This document shows positions 1 through 11,116 of a stretch of 64,000 nucleotides of DNA, piece after piece (the stretch's first letter is position 1; every line of letters starts with the position of its first letter). The translations under genes were made by a program, and so were the position numbers. A model generated the notes under the pieces. It made no database searches. It was not told the DNA's origin and saw only the letters and a list, made by a program, of their open reading frames with translations. The stretch is from Brienomyrus brachyistius. Lineage: Eukaryota; Chordata; Actinopteri; Osteoglossiformes; Mormyridae. The stretch spans positions 27,630,214-27,694,213 of the forward strand of contig NC_064541.1 of the NCBI RefSeq assembly GCF_023856365.1, given 5' to 3'.

Positions 1-176
1 AGACCCCTCCTCCCCATTAACAGAAATCCCTCTGCTTATGAGAGAAGCCCCTCCGTGTGTGTTAGGGTTTACAGAGTGCACTCTCCAGCGCTCAAGTCCA
101 GATTGAACATTTAAATAATAGATGTCTCCATTTGGGAAACCCAATTCAGGATTTCACTTGTCACGGAGTGTTGGCA

Positions 177-196
177 GGGGGGGGGGGGGGGGGGGG
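177..196. repeat. Poly(G) run, 20 bases
   Basis: An uninterrupted G20 on the plus strand, one of many such runs in this window. No surrounding element is recognised. Confidence 0.9.
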
Positions 197-777
197 CACA
201 CCGAACCAGCCAGCTGCTATGGCTCCTGAAAGACAGCGCCGGGCTCTGAGGCGGGCTGCGGGCGATGGGCCGTCTCCGTCGATGCCGGCGCACTTAACAT
301 GAGGCTTTGAAGCTCTGATACTGCAGGCTGCCGGAACTGATCAAAGGAGCCACCTAAGTGCTCACGCGCTCCATCCGTCGAGCATGGATGAAACACGCTG
401 GCTTCTTAGTGCCCCGCTAAAAAAACGGAGCTGAGAGCATGTCAAGGAATTCCGCCGGCCGTGAAACGACATGCCATTTCGGGAATAAGCGGTAATTCCA
501 TACTGACTGCTGCGCTTCTGGGTGCCGCAGCCTTTAGACGGCGGCCGCCATAACCGCTCCTGCAGTAACTTCTTCCACTAGCCCTAATGCTAAGCGGCTT
601 AAGCCTGCCATCACCGAGGGGAATTTACATTAAGCAAAACAAACAAAGGCAAGAAAAGCGGACTGTAGGAAATAAAACACGGCATGTGTAATCAGCTCGC
701 TCCCTCCGCAGTTTAAGAGCGGCCTGCGGATTCCTGTTTGTTGTGTGTTTCCCCAGTTAACGGGTGCCCCTCTAGCG

Positions 778-799
778 CCCCCCCCCCCCCCCCCCCCCC
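778..799. repeat. Poly(C) run, 22 bases
   Basis: An uninterrupted C22 on the plus strand. The flanking 200-1130 region otherwise shows nothing recognisable. Confidence 0.9.
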
Positions 800-1159
800 A
801 TTGTGCCTGGGGAGAAGCAGGGTGGTCTGCTGGCTCCGCACGGCATGGAAAACTCAAAACAGACTCTGTTGATTAGGGTTACACCTCTATGTTTCACGAA
901 CCACCCCCAGGCAGCCACCTACTCCCTGTCCCATGCCCCCGCCCAGTGAGATTAAATCATATTTAGGCAACAGCGAGCTCATGATGCCATGACAACCACA
1001 AGGGGTGGGGGGTGGTGGTGGTGGTTGGGCTGTAGTTTCACTGGAGTAGTGCACACTAGTCACTCTGGGGTATAAGGGTGTGTGAATAGTGAATATTTTT
1101 AAATGGCTGTGAGTATTTTTAAATGTGTGTGAGGTATGTTTCTTATGTCTCTGTGTGTT

Positions 1160-1440
1160 TTTCATGTCAGTGTGTGTGTGAATATATTACATTGTGATAA
1201 ACACCTGTCATTTGTACATTGTGAGGACTGCCTTTTTCAGTTTCATAAAAAATATGTGACTGCAATCAAAAAACTAAAAATGCCAAGTTTTTATTTATTT
1301 GGTTACTTATGGTTATGGTTAGAGCTGGGTGGGGTTAAGGTTGTCATAGTTAGCGTTAGCATTTTTCCCATAGAAGTGAATGAGCGGGCCCCATAAGGAT
1401 AGGTATACCCTACCTGTGTATGTGTGTGTGTGTGCGAATG
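1160..1440 (+). repeat. Microsatellite-flanked dispersed repeat, copy 1
   Basis: The copy runs from gtgtgtgtgaatatattac, through aaaaactaaaaatgccaag and ggttatggttagagctggg, to cccatagaagtgaatgagcg and a terminal (TG)n. The same ordered blocks recur at 9.8, 25.6, 49.3 and 63.3 kb. It is non-coding and resembles a repeat common in fish genomes. Confidence 0.75.
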
Positions 1441-1969
1441 TGTGTGTTAACCCCAGTATGGCTCCTGTCTTTGAGCCATGACATCCTCCAGACACTAGGA
1501 GTGAGCTACAGACCATCAAATCAGAAGCAGACTGAGTCACATGACCAGTCAGCAACGCTAATGCAGCACATATCCCCCCCTGTTAAACATCCTCCCAGCC
1601 CATGGGGAGGTTCCCTCAGGTGGGGATCAAGCTCAACAGGTGGGGCCTCTCCTCTGTCCCCAAAGACAGATTAAAGTGCGTGTTTCAGGGTCTCTATGTA
1701 AGCTGAAGCAGGCATTTGATCTGGCATTGGTGGCAGACCTCTCGTTATTGTCACTGTATTGCAGGTGGGTAATCCTCTGTGACAGACATGCACATACCTG
1801 ACACCCCTAATATGGGTTTGTCGCATTCGCACTGCAGAAAAAGGCATTGTGGTTTTCAGGTGACTGCAGTGTATTATGCGGCAAAGATAAAGATCAAAGG
1901 TCAAGTGCCCCCAATGTGATTGGCATTCACAGATCTGCAAAACGGTCCCCAGAATGTCAAATGAAACAG

Positions 1970-2062
1970 GTTTTTATTACATCGTCGTGGACATTTGGTC
2001 CCCAACAATGTAATATAAAGCTAATCCACACACACGCACACACACACAACACACACACACTC
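1970..2062 (-). repeat. Microsatellite-flanked dispersed repeat, copy 2 (5' end only)
   Basis: In reverse orientation it shows the tggtccccaacaatg block next to a (CA)n tract at 2026-2062, matching the start of the copies at 25.6 and 63.3 kb. Confidence 0.55.
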
Positions 2063-4002
2063 TTCCATCAATGGCCATTCTGCTGCATTTTAATTCCTAT
2101 GCCAATTACCCAACACTCAGAAACACAGTAATACTGATGATCCAGTGTATCAAGAAAATATCAACAAGGCAAATGGTTACAAAAGAAAAATCAGTAGGAA
2201 AAATGCATCCTCAGGCCCCCGCAGCAAATGCAGAGACGAACACATCCCAACAGAGCATGCGATACAAGGCCAGTCTGTCCTCTGTGCCCCCCTGCCGTCA
2301 GACTGAGGGCCCAGCTCTGATCCAGCTGTGCACCAGAGCACACAACACTGTCTGGTTCAGCCCAGCTGCACAGTGGGACCAGCAGAAGAGAGAGAGAAAA
2401 CGATAAATTAATTTTAGATAAAAGTAGTATAACTGTCAGTTAGAGGACAGGTTCTTCTGGGAGCTCTGGGGCCTCCGATATTGCCGGAGCAGTGCTGACA
2501 CCTCTCCACCCCCAGAATGCCCCACCGGTGGATCAGGCGTATTTCTTTGCCAGCATCTCAAGGACCAGTTTTGCAGTGAATTGTGGATTTGTAGTCCAGC
2601 TGATGCTTCCATGGATGCACTAGCATAATCCGGCAATCTAGCAAATTAGCCTGAGGTAATAGGCAGAGACGCTATTTGCTTTCTGAGAAAATAGGCTTAC
2701 TGTAATTGGTCAATTCACGGACACTGAATGCATGACCCACATATTGAGTATTTTGAAATTTTTCATCAATCATGAACTGTCTCATGCCATGAGCCGTGAC
2801 TCTGATCAAGGAGCCTGACCACGGGAGAATCAGGGTGCTAATGCAAGCTGAGAAACAAGGGCCAGCACTCAGGGCAAGCGCCAAGCGGTGCTGCTGGAGG
2901 CTCTGAGCTCAACTGTACAGAAGGGGACATTCTGGAAAGAAACCAGCAGAATAATTATCAGCCGACTGATGCTGGCGTGATGACAGATGAGGGCTCAGGA
3001 TGGTGACAGTGCAATTGCCAGCGATGCCACCAATGTCAATGGTGACGGTGGGGACACGTGAAAATACCGAAATGGATACACCCATGTCAAGCAAGAGAGC
3101 GCCTCCGGAGGCAGAGAGGCGAGGCGAGGATGACCAGGCCCCTGGAAGCTTATGGAACAGGTCAGCTGAGGAGAAACAAATGGTACAGGAGGTGCTGTCC
3201 TTCACTCCTCCTTGCTCCCTGTCACTCTCTCTCCTCCATCCCAGCAGAGCCAGGCATGCCTCTGTGTCGTCGTGGCAATTCGATTTCCCAATTTCATAGG
3301 CTTGGTGGCGACAGAGCGGCCCAGGGCGGAACACAATATGGCACGTCACGCCCCCCTCCAGCAGCAGAGTGACCCCCCAACCAGCCTCTACACCCTTTGG
3401 GGTGTTCTGAGATGAACAAACCGCGACTGGTCACTGAAAAAACACTCATTCTCGTTTTTAAGGATCTGGCATTGGCTGCCGCAAGGACCCCATCAGGATG
3501 CATTATGGGTAAAAGCTAAAATGGCCTCTAGGACTGGACATGTATGCGGGGCCCCTGTAAAAATGCTTAAACAGCACAGTGGTAGGTGGGGGCCCTCAGT
3601 CGGTTATAAAAACAGGTTTCATCTTCTTCTTTTTATCTGTAAGTGATTTTCCATGAACACAAGCGGCTGAGTTTCTGAGGGTGCAGGTAGGAGTGGCAAC
3701 TTCAAACTGCCGACGGCTAAATGGAGGCTGATTAGCTGGCAGGTGACCTGGCTGTCTAGCGGGGCGCCCCGCAAAATGACAGGTTTGCGGTGCAGGACTC
3801 GGTGCGCTGGGAAGCAGGCCGAGAGCCCCCAATGTGAAAATGACTGCCTGCGAGCTCTCTAATGACTCCTATGTGATTGTGCTGTCAGAGGGGCTACAGA
3901 GGCGGCTCTCGGGAGGAAGCGAGAGAGACAGCAGGACTGTGGCTGTGCAGCGTTTTTCAGTCCGGGCTCAGTTCTGTGGACGGGAAGGTCTCAACATCAA
4001 GC
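2063..4002. other. Intronic stretch with no recognised feature
   Basis: Mixed-composition sequence. Short open frames on both strands show no domain, no codon signature and no splice-consistent structure. Confidence 0.5.
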
Positions 4003-4420
4003 CTCGCTGCTGACCGTACTCTGAACCTCAACTGGGAAAGTGGGCCTCATTGTTGACCGTTCTCTGAACTGTACCCGGGAAAGCAGGCCTCGCTGCTGAC
4101 CGTACACTGAACCCGCACCGGGGGGGAGGTGGGTCTCGCTGCTGACCGTACACTGAACCGCACCGGGGGAGGTGGGTCTCGCTGCTGACCGTACACTGAA
4201 CTGCACCGGGGGAGGTGGGTCTCGCTGCTGACCGTACACTGAACCGCACCGGGGGAGGTGGTCTCGCTGCTGACCGTACACTGAACCGCACCGGGGAGGT
4301 GGGTCCTCGCTGCTGACCGTTCCTCAGAACCGTACCTGGAAAAAACGGGCCTCATGGCTGACCGCACTCTGAATAGCATCGGGGATCGAGTGCTTCACTG
4401 CTGACCCGTACTTTGAACTG
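4003..4420. repeat. Minisatellite, 42-46 bp unit, about 9 copies
   Basis: The block tcgctgctgaccgtacactg recurs at 4090, 4136, 4179, 4222, 4264 and 4307 with 42-46 bp spacing, followed by a G-rich segment of variable length. Flanking units are more diverged. Overlapping minus-strand frames of about 90-110 residues (CTVSSETHLP repeats) are products of the array. Confidence 0.9.
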
Positions 4421-4429
4421 CGTTCACTG

Positions 4430-7019
4430 TAGAGGGCACTGGATTGCACCGTAAAACTCACTGTACACTACACTGAGGTCACAGTCGACCTCACTGTAAA
4501 CCCATAGCATGGAGGCACCTTGCAGATCTCAACATAAAATGCAACTGAAAATCATAGCTACCGTAACTCAGACAGATGGCGAGAGTCACTATAGAATGTT
4601 TCTGTAAACGGAAAGCTCTCCTCGGTTTGGTAAGCGGTGACGTCCGGCACCCAGCAGTACTTCCCATATGAAAAGAAGCGGGACTCCATTTAGGAGGTGA
4701 TTGATGGAATAAGCAGCTTCTGGCCACTGTACTGCATTGTGAACACTGTAAGAGTGTTAATTAAAGGCACGTAGTGCAGTAGCGTACAAATTAAAGTGTC
4801 AACTGAAACAGCGCATAACCAGATGATATATTCATCTAAATGTCGAAGGGTCTGTAGACTATTAAAATGCTTAATCTTTGTCATCGGGTCACGCCATCAC
4901 CGATTTCATGACCCCCCCTGGAAAGTCCCGAGGTGCCGGCGGCAAGGCCGCGTCCTGGCTAGAGTCACCCGCTGATTCGCACACCCACTTCTCTCCTGCA
5001 GTTAATCGGGGCAGATGCTTTGCAGAGATTTCAGGATTCAGGCCAGCAACGTCTGGCAAGACCTGATTTTTACCCAAAAAAGCCTGTCCTGTGTGCTGAC
5101 AATGTAATCCTTAAGTCTGCGTCACTCGGCAGAGTGGGAGTGTGTGTCCTTTCGACTCTAATCCAGCACGAAACACTATACCCCCCCCACTCCATCTCAC
5201 GAGTGGCCGCCAGCGGGGCTGTCCTGTCCTATACTGTCTTGGGAAAGTACTGCAGATAGAGGCTCCTCTCTCTCATTCTTGGACAGCTCTGGACAGGATC
5301 TGTTCCCGAAATGACGGACGTGTCCTCGTGCAATCAAAGTCTAGGTGCGTTTCAGGTCCGCCCGGCGTCCTGCTGAAACGGGCTGGGACCTCCTGCTGGA
5401 CCGGGCCCATCGATCGCCGCTGCCCGGTCAGACACAGGGCGACGACATCACTATGCAGTTACCCGCGGAGATGGAACGGGGGGTGGGGGGGGGGAATGAA
5501 AATCGATGTCATACTATTTCTGAGCTTTGAGCTTTGTTGTCAGTACTTCTATTCTTGAGCTGTGATCCATTACCGTGAGCATCTTCAGACGCCTGTGAGA
5601 TACGCTGCTACTATTTCAGCTCATTTCTCTCCACTTGTTGAAGAGAAAGGGCTTCACGTGTTTTATTTATGGTGGGGGGGGTGGTCTACATCCCCAAAGA
5701 AGACCCATCATCCTGGATTACAGTAAACAGTGTTTTCCCGCCACTTCCCCCCCCTGGAATGCAGCGTGGGGGGGGGGGGATTGGCACACAAGCATCCTGA
5801 GGACGCTGACAAAAATGGAATCTGCAAAGGAGCACGGGTGGGGTTGGGGGGGGGGGGGGCGAACCATCCATCACAGCCGCCAACCTAGCAGAAACCGCAG
5901 ACTCTCTGCATATTGAAATGTGGAGGGGGGGGGGCTGTTTGGCACCTCCTGTGGCACTGTAAAGGTGGGGGGGGGGAGGGATTTAAGCTCCCTCTGCTGA
6001 CAGAGAGACACCTCAGGGAGAAAGTGGCTCTGGGAGGAATGTGGGGCCGGATCCGCCCCGATTGGGGTACCACAGTGGCCCGGGAGCCCAGGCATCGGCG
6101 TGAGTCCTCTCACTCGATTTGCTCTGGCCTGGGGGACGTCCCTCTATATGCCTCGGCACACCGGCACATTGCTAACGAGCCGCTCATACCGGAGTCGTCG
6201 CACTGCGCTGGCTATTTGGAGATACTGTTACAGGCAGCAGCCAGCCTGTCACTCAGCTGTGCTGCCATGGACAACGCAGGCACCAGAAATACCCCGCCTC
6301 GAACCTGGCCGTATGTGGCGGGGGGCTAACCTTTATCCTGCTGGTGCCTGCGTGCAGACACACACACGCAGCCACACTCTGACTAAACGCACTTACCATG
6401 TACGCACACACAGGAGCGGCTGCACAGAGGCACGTCTGACAGCCCGCGTGCTGATAAATAACCGCACCCGTCCAGCCCCTGCATCGCCCCACTTGGGGGA
6501 GACTCCGCCAAGGTCACACGCCAGGACTCCCAGAGCTGAAATCACACCCCTTCACCAACACTCCCTATGTTCAACCTAATACATCACCAGGAAACACAGG
6601 GCAGCGAGTCCACATTCACCACCATTCAAACCCATGGCATTCTGATTGTGGATTAAACCAAGAGGAGGGTCTCCTCCTCCTGATTCCTGAGGGGGACACC
6701 ACACATCCCGCCAGAACGTCCTTCAAGAACACCAGTGAGGAGCAGCTCTCATCTTGTGGAAGAATTACAGCAAGCTGGCCAGTTCTGTAACGCGTGTGGG
6801 TTTCTCCAGAAAGCCCCCCAGCACCTTGCTGGCAGGAAGGCGTTTATGTTCCTGGGGAATCCCTATGAAAAATATCGGCCCCATTTGCTAACTGCTGTCA
6901 AACTAAGGAGAGCACAGCAGTGGTCTCAGGGTTCCGGGGACGGATGAGGGGCGTGGGGCCATCTGGACGCGGGGCTTCTCATCATCTGTCATTAACTAGC
7001 TCACCGTCAGCTGGCAAAG
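4430..7019. other. Intronic stretch with G runs only
   Basis: Contains G-rich blocks around 5480, 5770, 5846-5859, 5925 and 5970. No exon or mobile element was recognised. Confidence 0.5.
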
Positions 7020-7026
7020 CCAGGTT

Positions 7027-7043
7027 GGGGGGGGGGGGGGGGG
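7027..7043. repeat. Poly(G) run, 17 bases
   Basis: Uninterrupted G17 on the plus strand, about 180 bp downstream in transcript sense of the exon ending at 7220. Confidence 0.9.
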
Positions 7044-7219
7044 AGCGCCAAAGGATGCGAGTACTGAGGGAACAGGCCAGCACCCGTGGTCCTCCCCGCC
7101 CTTTCGAGGGGGTCATACAGCATCCAAAGCTCCCCTCTCGCCCCCCCCGCTGCAGCCCCACCTACGTCGACACCATGACCTTCGTAAAAACGCTACAGGC
7201 ATGAGAGCGGTGGACTCAC

Positions 7220-7300
7220 CTGGAACACCGGCGCGGTGTCTTCAGGTACTTTCCGTTAAAATGCTGAATCACCACTTCACACTTTTCGGTGGACTCCATC
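7220..7300 (-). CDS. rbms3: rbms3 coding exon: end of RRM2 ([10 protein letters not shown]...KTP)
   Basis: The minus strand reads [20 protein letters not shown] followed by TP, which matches RRM2 of RBMS3; [14 protein letters not shown] separates it from RBMS1 and RBMS2, which I recall having CEAVIGHFNGKFIK-like sequence here. The acceptor is ctccttccag at 7301-7310 and the donor is gtgagt from 7219 down. The first base completes the Arg codon split with the previous exon (AG|G), so RNP1 of RRM2 (RGVGFARM) crosses this intron. The exon is 81 nt, while the family exon should be 80. The tail reads P-R-R-C-S-R as assembled; dropping one G (plus-strand C at 7232) gives T-P-P-G-V-P, the expected family sequence, with the phase-1 donor intact. 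RBMS3 binds AU-rich and single-stranded nucleic acid and acts mainly in mRNA stability. The identification is firm; the extra base is either an assembly error or a real lesion. Confidence 0.93.
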
Positions 7301-8819
7301 CTGGAAGGAGAAAGCGCTGCTGTTATACTGCGGGGGCTACCGGGACCCCACTCGCTATCTAGCCCGTTAGACATTTTCGGAATACAATGTAGCAAATGGG
7401 AGAAAAAGAGGTGGAGGAGAAGCAGATAGAGGACAGGAGGGATAAAAGGAAGGAAGCACAGAGATATTCTATTCATTTCATTTTATAATGCAGCACTGAT
7501 GTATCTTGCGTGAGATGTATTGTCGCTGTGTGTATTGGGGGTGTAAAGGGACGGGGGTATGGAGCATATTCCCCCAGATTGTCTCTTTCTCATGGGTGGG
7601 GGGGCTGCGTAACTCCACTCGCCCCCCTGGTTGAGCTGGGTTCATCACCTCATCACACTAATGTGTCCCCTAAAAGCCCCCATTGGGGGGAGGGGGGTGC
7701 CACCTCATTTGCATGAGCTATCACACGAAACAGAAACTAAATATCTAATATATCTGGTTAACTCAGTAAATGCAGGCTGCTGACTTATGGATCATGGGAT
7801 CGGGCCTAGTCTGCTGCTAGGCCTCATCCTGCCACCTCGCCCTCCTGCCCCCTGCCCACCCCGCCTCTTCATGCCTGGCTGTCAGCACAAGCCACAAGCC
7901 TCCCTCCCCCACCCACCTGAACAGGCCTCACCTGGTCACGCTACAGAAAAAAGCGCTGGTCAGCGGTCAGCTGAATTGAATTTGGGTGGGGAGGGGGCAG
8001 GGGGTATGCTCGCAAGAAGAGCTGTTAATAAAATTAGCCCGCCTTGTCTGAAACAATTAGCCGGCTGATGGCCGTAATGGGGGCTGATAGCAGTAATGGA
8101 GAGAAACAAGAGGGTAGTTTACCTTGTGCAATAGCACTCCCCCACCCCCCCCAAACATCTGCCCACTCTCCCACCACACTGCACACTCAATTACCCCTGT
8201 TACCCTCTCGAGGACTGGGGTCTGTGCTGTGTCTGATAAACTACAGATAGCCTAAATTGGTTACAAAACTGCTTTTTTCCACATCTCTTTCCATGGAATG
8301 CTTTTTGGAACAGTACGCCCCCTTCAGCGGGAGATCTCCTGATATTCTCATGCGATCGATTTCCTCGGAAACACGAGTGTGTGAAGAAATACAGCGACTC
8401 CGAGGCTTGGCGATCGGAGATGCTTCCGTAGGCCGGAACCACGGCCGGGCTGTCTGCTGCGAGGTTGCGGAACCGTGTCGTTACAGCGCATTAAGGATAC
8501 GGAATCGGGGCGGAATGAGGAAACCGGGAAATCGGAAGGCTGGCTGCGAGGTTTCAGAGGGATTGCCGGGGATTCTGTTTCGACACGTCCGCTCAGGTGC
8601 TGGGAATCACAGTGCTCTTACGCACACGCAATGCCTGTCTGGCTGCAGAGGTACAAGTCAAAATTATTCTCTTTACTTTTTCTTTTAAAAATGTTATGTT
8701 TCCATCCATCCATCCCACCCATCCACCCACCAAAGAATACTTAACCTGAATATCAGATTTTGACTTTTGTTTTAAATAGCCGGGGGGGGGGGGGGGGGGG
8801 GAGGGGGGCTGGGCCCTAC
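7301..8819 (-). other. rbms3: rbms3 intron between the two RRM2 exons (1519 bp)
   Basis: This is the shortest intron in the window. It starts gtagggccc, passes through a C-rich stretch and ends ctttctccttccag. Apart from the C tract near its 5' end and a CCATCCATC-type simple repeat at 8701-8732, I see no recognisable element. Phase 2. Confidence 0.9.
8782..8808 (-). promoter_or_regulatory. Poly(C) tract just inside an rbms3 intron
   Basis: In transcript sense the sequence runs C6, T, C20, starting about 12 nt after the donor gtaggg. Poly(C) RNA is the known ligand of PCBP and hnRNP K proteins, so a splicing effect is possible; that role is inferred. On the plus strand it is a G20 run. Confidence 0.4.
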
Positions 8820-8978
8820 CTGGCGAAGCCGACGCCCCGGCTGAGCCCACTGGCGTCCCGCAGTATCCCGCGTGGAGATGACGTGGCCAAAAGGCTTCAG
8901 CATGGTCTCCAGTTCCTGCTCGTCCATGGAGACCGGCAGGTTGGAGATGTATAGGTTGGTCGGGTCCTGCTCCTGTTG
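8820..8978 (-). CDS. rbms3: rbms3 coding exon: linker and most of RRM2
   Basis: The minus strand opens with [20 protein letters not shown], the short inter-RRM linker and RNP2 (LYISNL) of RRM2, and continues [17 protein letters not shown]. The next residues of the family, [15 protein letters not shown], are present but in the next frame, because one extra G lies in the run at plus 8867-8869. The exon is 159 nt where 158 is expected. GHVISTR supports RBMS3 over RBMS1 and RBMS2 (GQVISTR). The acceptor is ctgccaacag (8979-8988) and the donor is gtaggg (from 8819 down). The entry phase is 0 and the exit phase would be 2 once the extra base is ignored. As assembled, the upstream frame would read into the next exon and hit TGA at 7277-7279. 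A 20-base C tract (transcript sense) begins about 18 nt into the downstream intron. Confidence 0.95.
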
Positions 8979-9380
8979 CTGTTGGCAGAGGACAGACGCC
9001 AGGTGTTAACAGAACGACACCAAACAGCATGGACCTGCTGTCAGGCAGCTTAGAGCGCTGCTTCGCCAGTAGGGGGCATCGTGCTCCATTCATACTGATA
9101 CAGACACATGGACATACCAGCTCTATGTCCTGCAGCATCAGCACTGCAACACTGTTTCCTAATGACTGATTACTACTTAGGTACAAGTTCACAATGGAAA
9201 TACAATGTATTTACAGCGATAAATAGATACATATCACAATTGTTACATATACTGGCCACTTGTGACTTCAGCAAGTCCAAAGGTCAAACACTGACGCAAC
9301 AGACACATGTAGGTCTACATACTTCAGATACTGAAGATCTGCCATTGGTCAAGGTTACAGAGAGGCACGGCGCAACTGTC

Positions 9381-9460
9381 GGGGGGTGGGGGGGGGGGGG
9401 TATTGTTGGCTGGCTGGGAACTGGGGGGGGGGGGGGGTATTGTTGGCTGGCTGGGAACTG
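9381..9460. repeat. Two-copy tandem duplication with G runs
   Basis: The block tattgttggctggctgggaa occurs at 9401 and 9438, each preceded by a G run of 13-15 bases, giving a 37-bp duplication. Confidence 0.85.
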
Positions 9461-9778
9461 TGTGTTACTGGGACAATTTTATTAACAAGCGGAGGGCAGG
9501 GGGGGGTGGGTTTGTTGGGGTTGAAGACTGGGGAGGCCAGATGACGTAAAAGCTGAGGGGTAATTAGTGTGTATATCATACCCGCAGTGCAGCTAGAAAT
9601 CAAGGCAGGTTGGCAGAACATCCCATAACAATTCACTTGGCGACAAACTCTCACTACCGACTCAACTACATATATTATTTTTATCAGTTTTTAAATGACC
9701 AAAAGCATTACTAAGGCCAAACCAACATAGAGAAAGAAAAATCTATTTGCCTCTCAACAGCAAATCTAATTGATCTAA

Positions 9779-9780
<2 letters not shown>

Positions 9781-9826
<46 letters not shown>

Positions 9827-9967
9827 TTGGTCTTCCTATCTAAATTGGGACCATCCGTTCATTTCTATAGGAAAAATCCTAATCACAATCACGACACCCT
9901 TAACCCTCACCCAGCCCTAACCTTAACCATAAGTAAACAACCAAAAATACAAGACTTTTGGCACTTT

Positions 9968-10007
<40 letters not shown>
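9781..10007 (-). repeat. Microsatellite-flanked dispersed repeat, copy 3
   Basis: A core of about 145 bp in reverse orientation (ttcatttctataggaaaaat, ccagccctaaccttaacc, caaccaaaaatacaagac) sits between two (CA)n tracts at 9787-9824 and 9972-10007. The 5' half with the ggggac palindrome is missing. Confidence 0.8.
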
Positions 10008-10009
<2 letters not shown>

Positions 10010-10084
10010 TATATGTCAGACACAATCATTTTATCATGCTCTATCTTTTGCTGGGAACACTGAATGTGTCGGCCTGAGGTCCAT

Positions 10085-10700
10085 CCATACCTCCGTTGTT
10101 AGTGTACATGTGAGTGTACCGCATACTGAGCATGTGACTGCAGTGTAATACCATGACCGCTGTGTTTTACTGCATACTGAGCATGTGACTGCCATGTAAT
10201 ACCATGACCACTGTGTATTACCACATACGGAGCATGTGACTGCAGTGTAATACCATGACCGCTGTGTTTTACTGCATACTGAGCATGTGACTGCAGTGTA
10301 ATACCATGACCGCTGTGTTTTACTGCATACTGAGTATGATATTGCAGTGTAATACCATGACCACTGTGTATTACTACATACTGAACATGTTACTGCAGTG
10401 TAGTACTGCATATTGAACACCTGACCATTGTGTTGTATTGCATACTAAATATGTGACTGCAGTGCATTACTGTGAACTGCTGTGTACTACTGTGACCACT
10501 GTGCAATTCTGCATACTGAGCAAATGACCGCAGTGCAGTACTGCACACTGAACATGTAATCGCGACGCAGCACTGCATACTGAACACGTGACTGCAATGC
10601 AGTACTGCACACTGAACATGTGACTGCAGTGTGGTGCTGCACACTGAACAGGCAATCATGATGCAGTACTGCATACTGAACATATGACCACAGTTTCGTA
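10085..10700. repeat. Minisatellite, 51-bp unit passing into 32-33-bp unit
   Basis: The block gcatgtgactgcagtgtaat recurs at 10130, 10181, 10232, 10283, 10334 and 10385, exactly 51 bp apart, with a ccatgaccgctgtgttttac spacer. From about 10400 the units shorten to 32-33 bp (ctgcacactgaacatgtgac). Because 51 is divisible by three, a cysteine-rich frame stays open on the minus strand; this is not a gene. Confidence 0.9.
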
Positions 10701-10707
10701 CGAAACA

Positions 10708-11064
10708 AGAAATTTCTGTGCAGTGCTGTATAGACACATACAGCACATGGTGTCCCTCCTGTCGAAAGTGTCCATAAATGTGGCACTGAGCACAGTTTAC
10801 ATGGCCAATGCTTCTGTTCTGTTCCTGCTGTGATATTTATGTCACAGGGATTTCCTGAGAGCTTGGGACACCACAAACATGCTGGACTCGGTACAGTACA
10901 TTCCGGATCCCTGCATGGAAGGGGTCACCCCTGTCTGATACACTGAGCCCCCATGTGGTGACACCGGCACGTCGGCCTGCTGCAGGATATGGCTGAGAAA
11001 AGACGCAGGAGAGAAGCCTTTAGAAGAGCTGGTGGGGTCATGGCCTAAAGGACCTGCAGTGTTC

Positions 11065-11116
<52 letters not shown>

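Larger units (their letters stand above)
1..7219 (-). other. rbms3: rbms3 intron after the last visible exon (partial)
   Basis: This is sequence downstream of the donor at 7219 in transcript direction. The next family exon (encoding SEPLLCKFADGG-type sequence) is not visible here, so the intron runs off the window. It holds long G/C runs, two copies of the microsatellite-flanked repeat, and a 43-bp minisatellite. No independent gene is supported. Confidence 0.7.

Noticed and set aside
6985..7015. Possible next rbms3 exon (minus strand gccagctgacggtgagc)
   Set aside because: Only the ctgacggtg word fits the expected FADGG-type sequence; flanking codons and an acceptor site do not match.
9900..9935. 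Interstitial telomere repeat (ccctaaccttaacc)
   Set aside because: It is part of the dispersed repeat family, whose other copies have the same gggttaggg-like block at the same place.
10034..10420. Cys-x2-Cys pattern suggesting a zinc-finger array on the minus strand
   Set aside because: The pattern repeats every 17 residues because of the 51-bp minisatellite; there are no histidines at finger spacing and no start or splice context.
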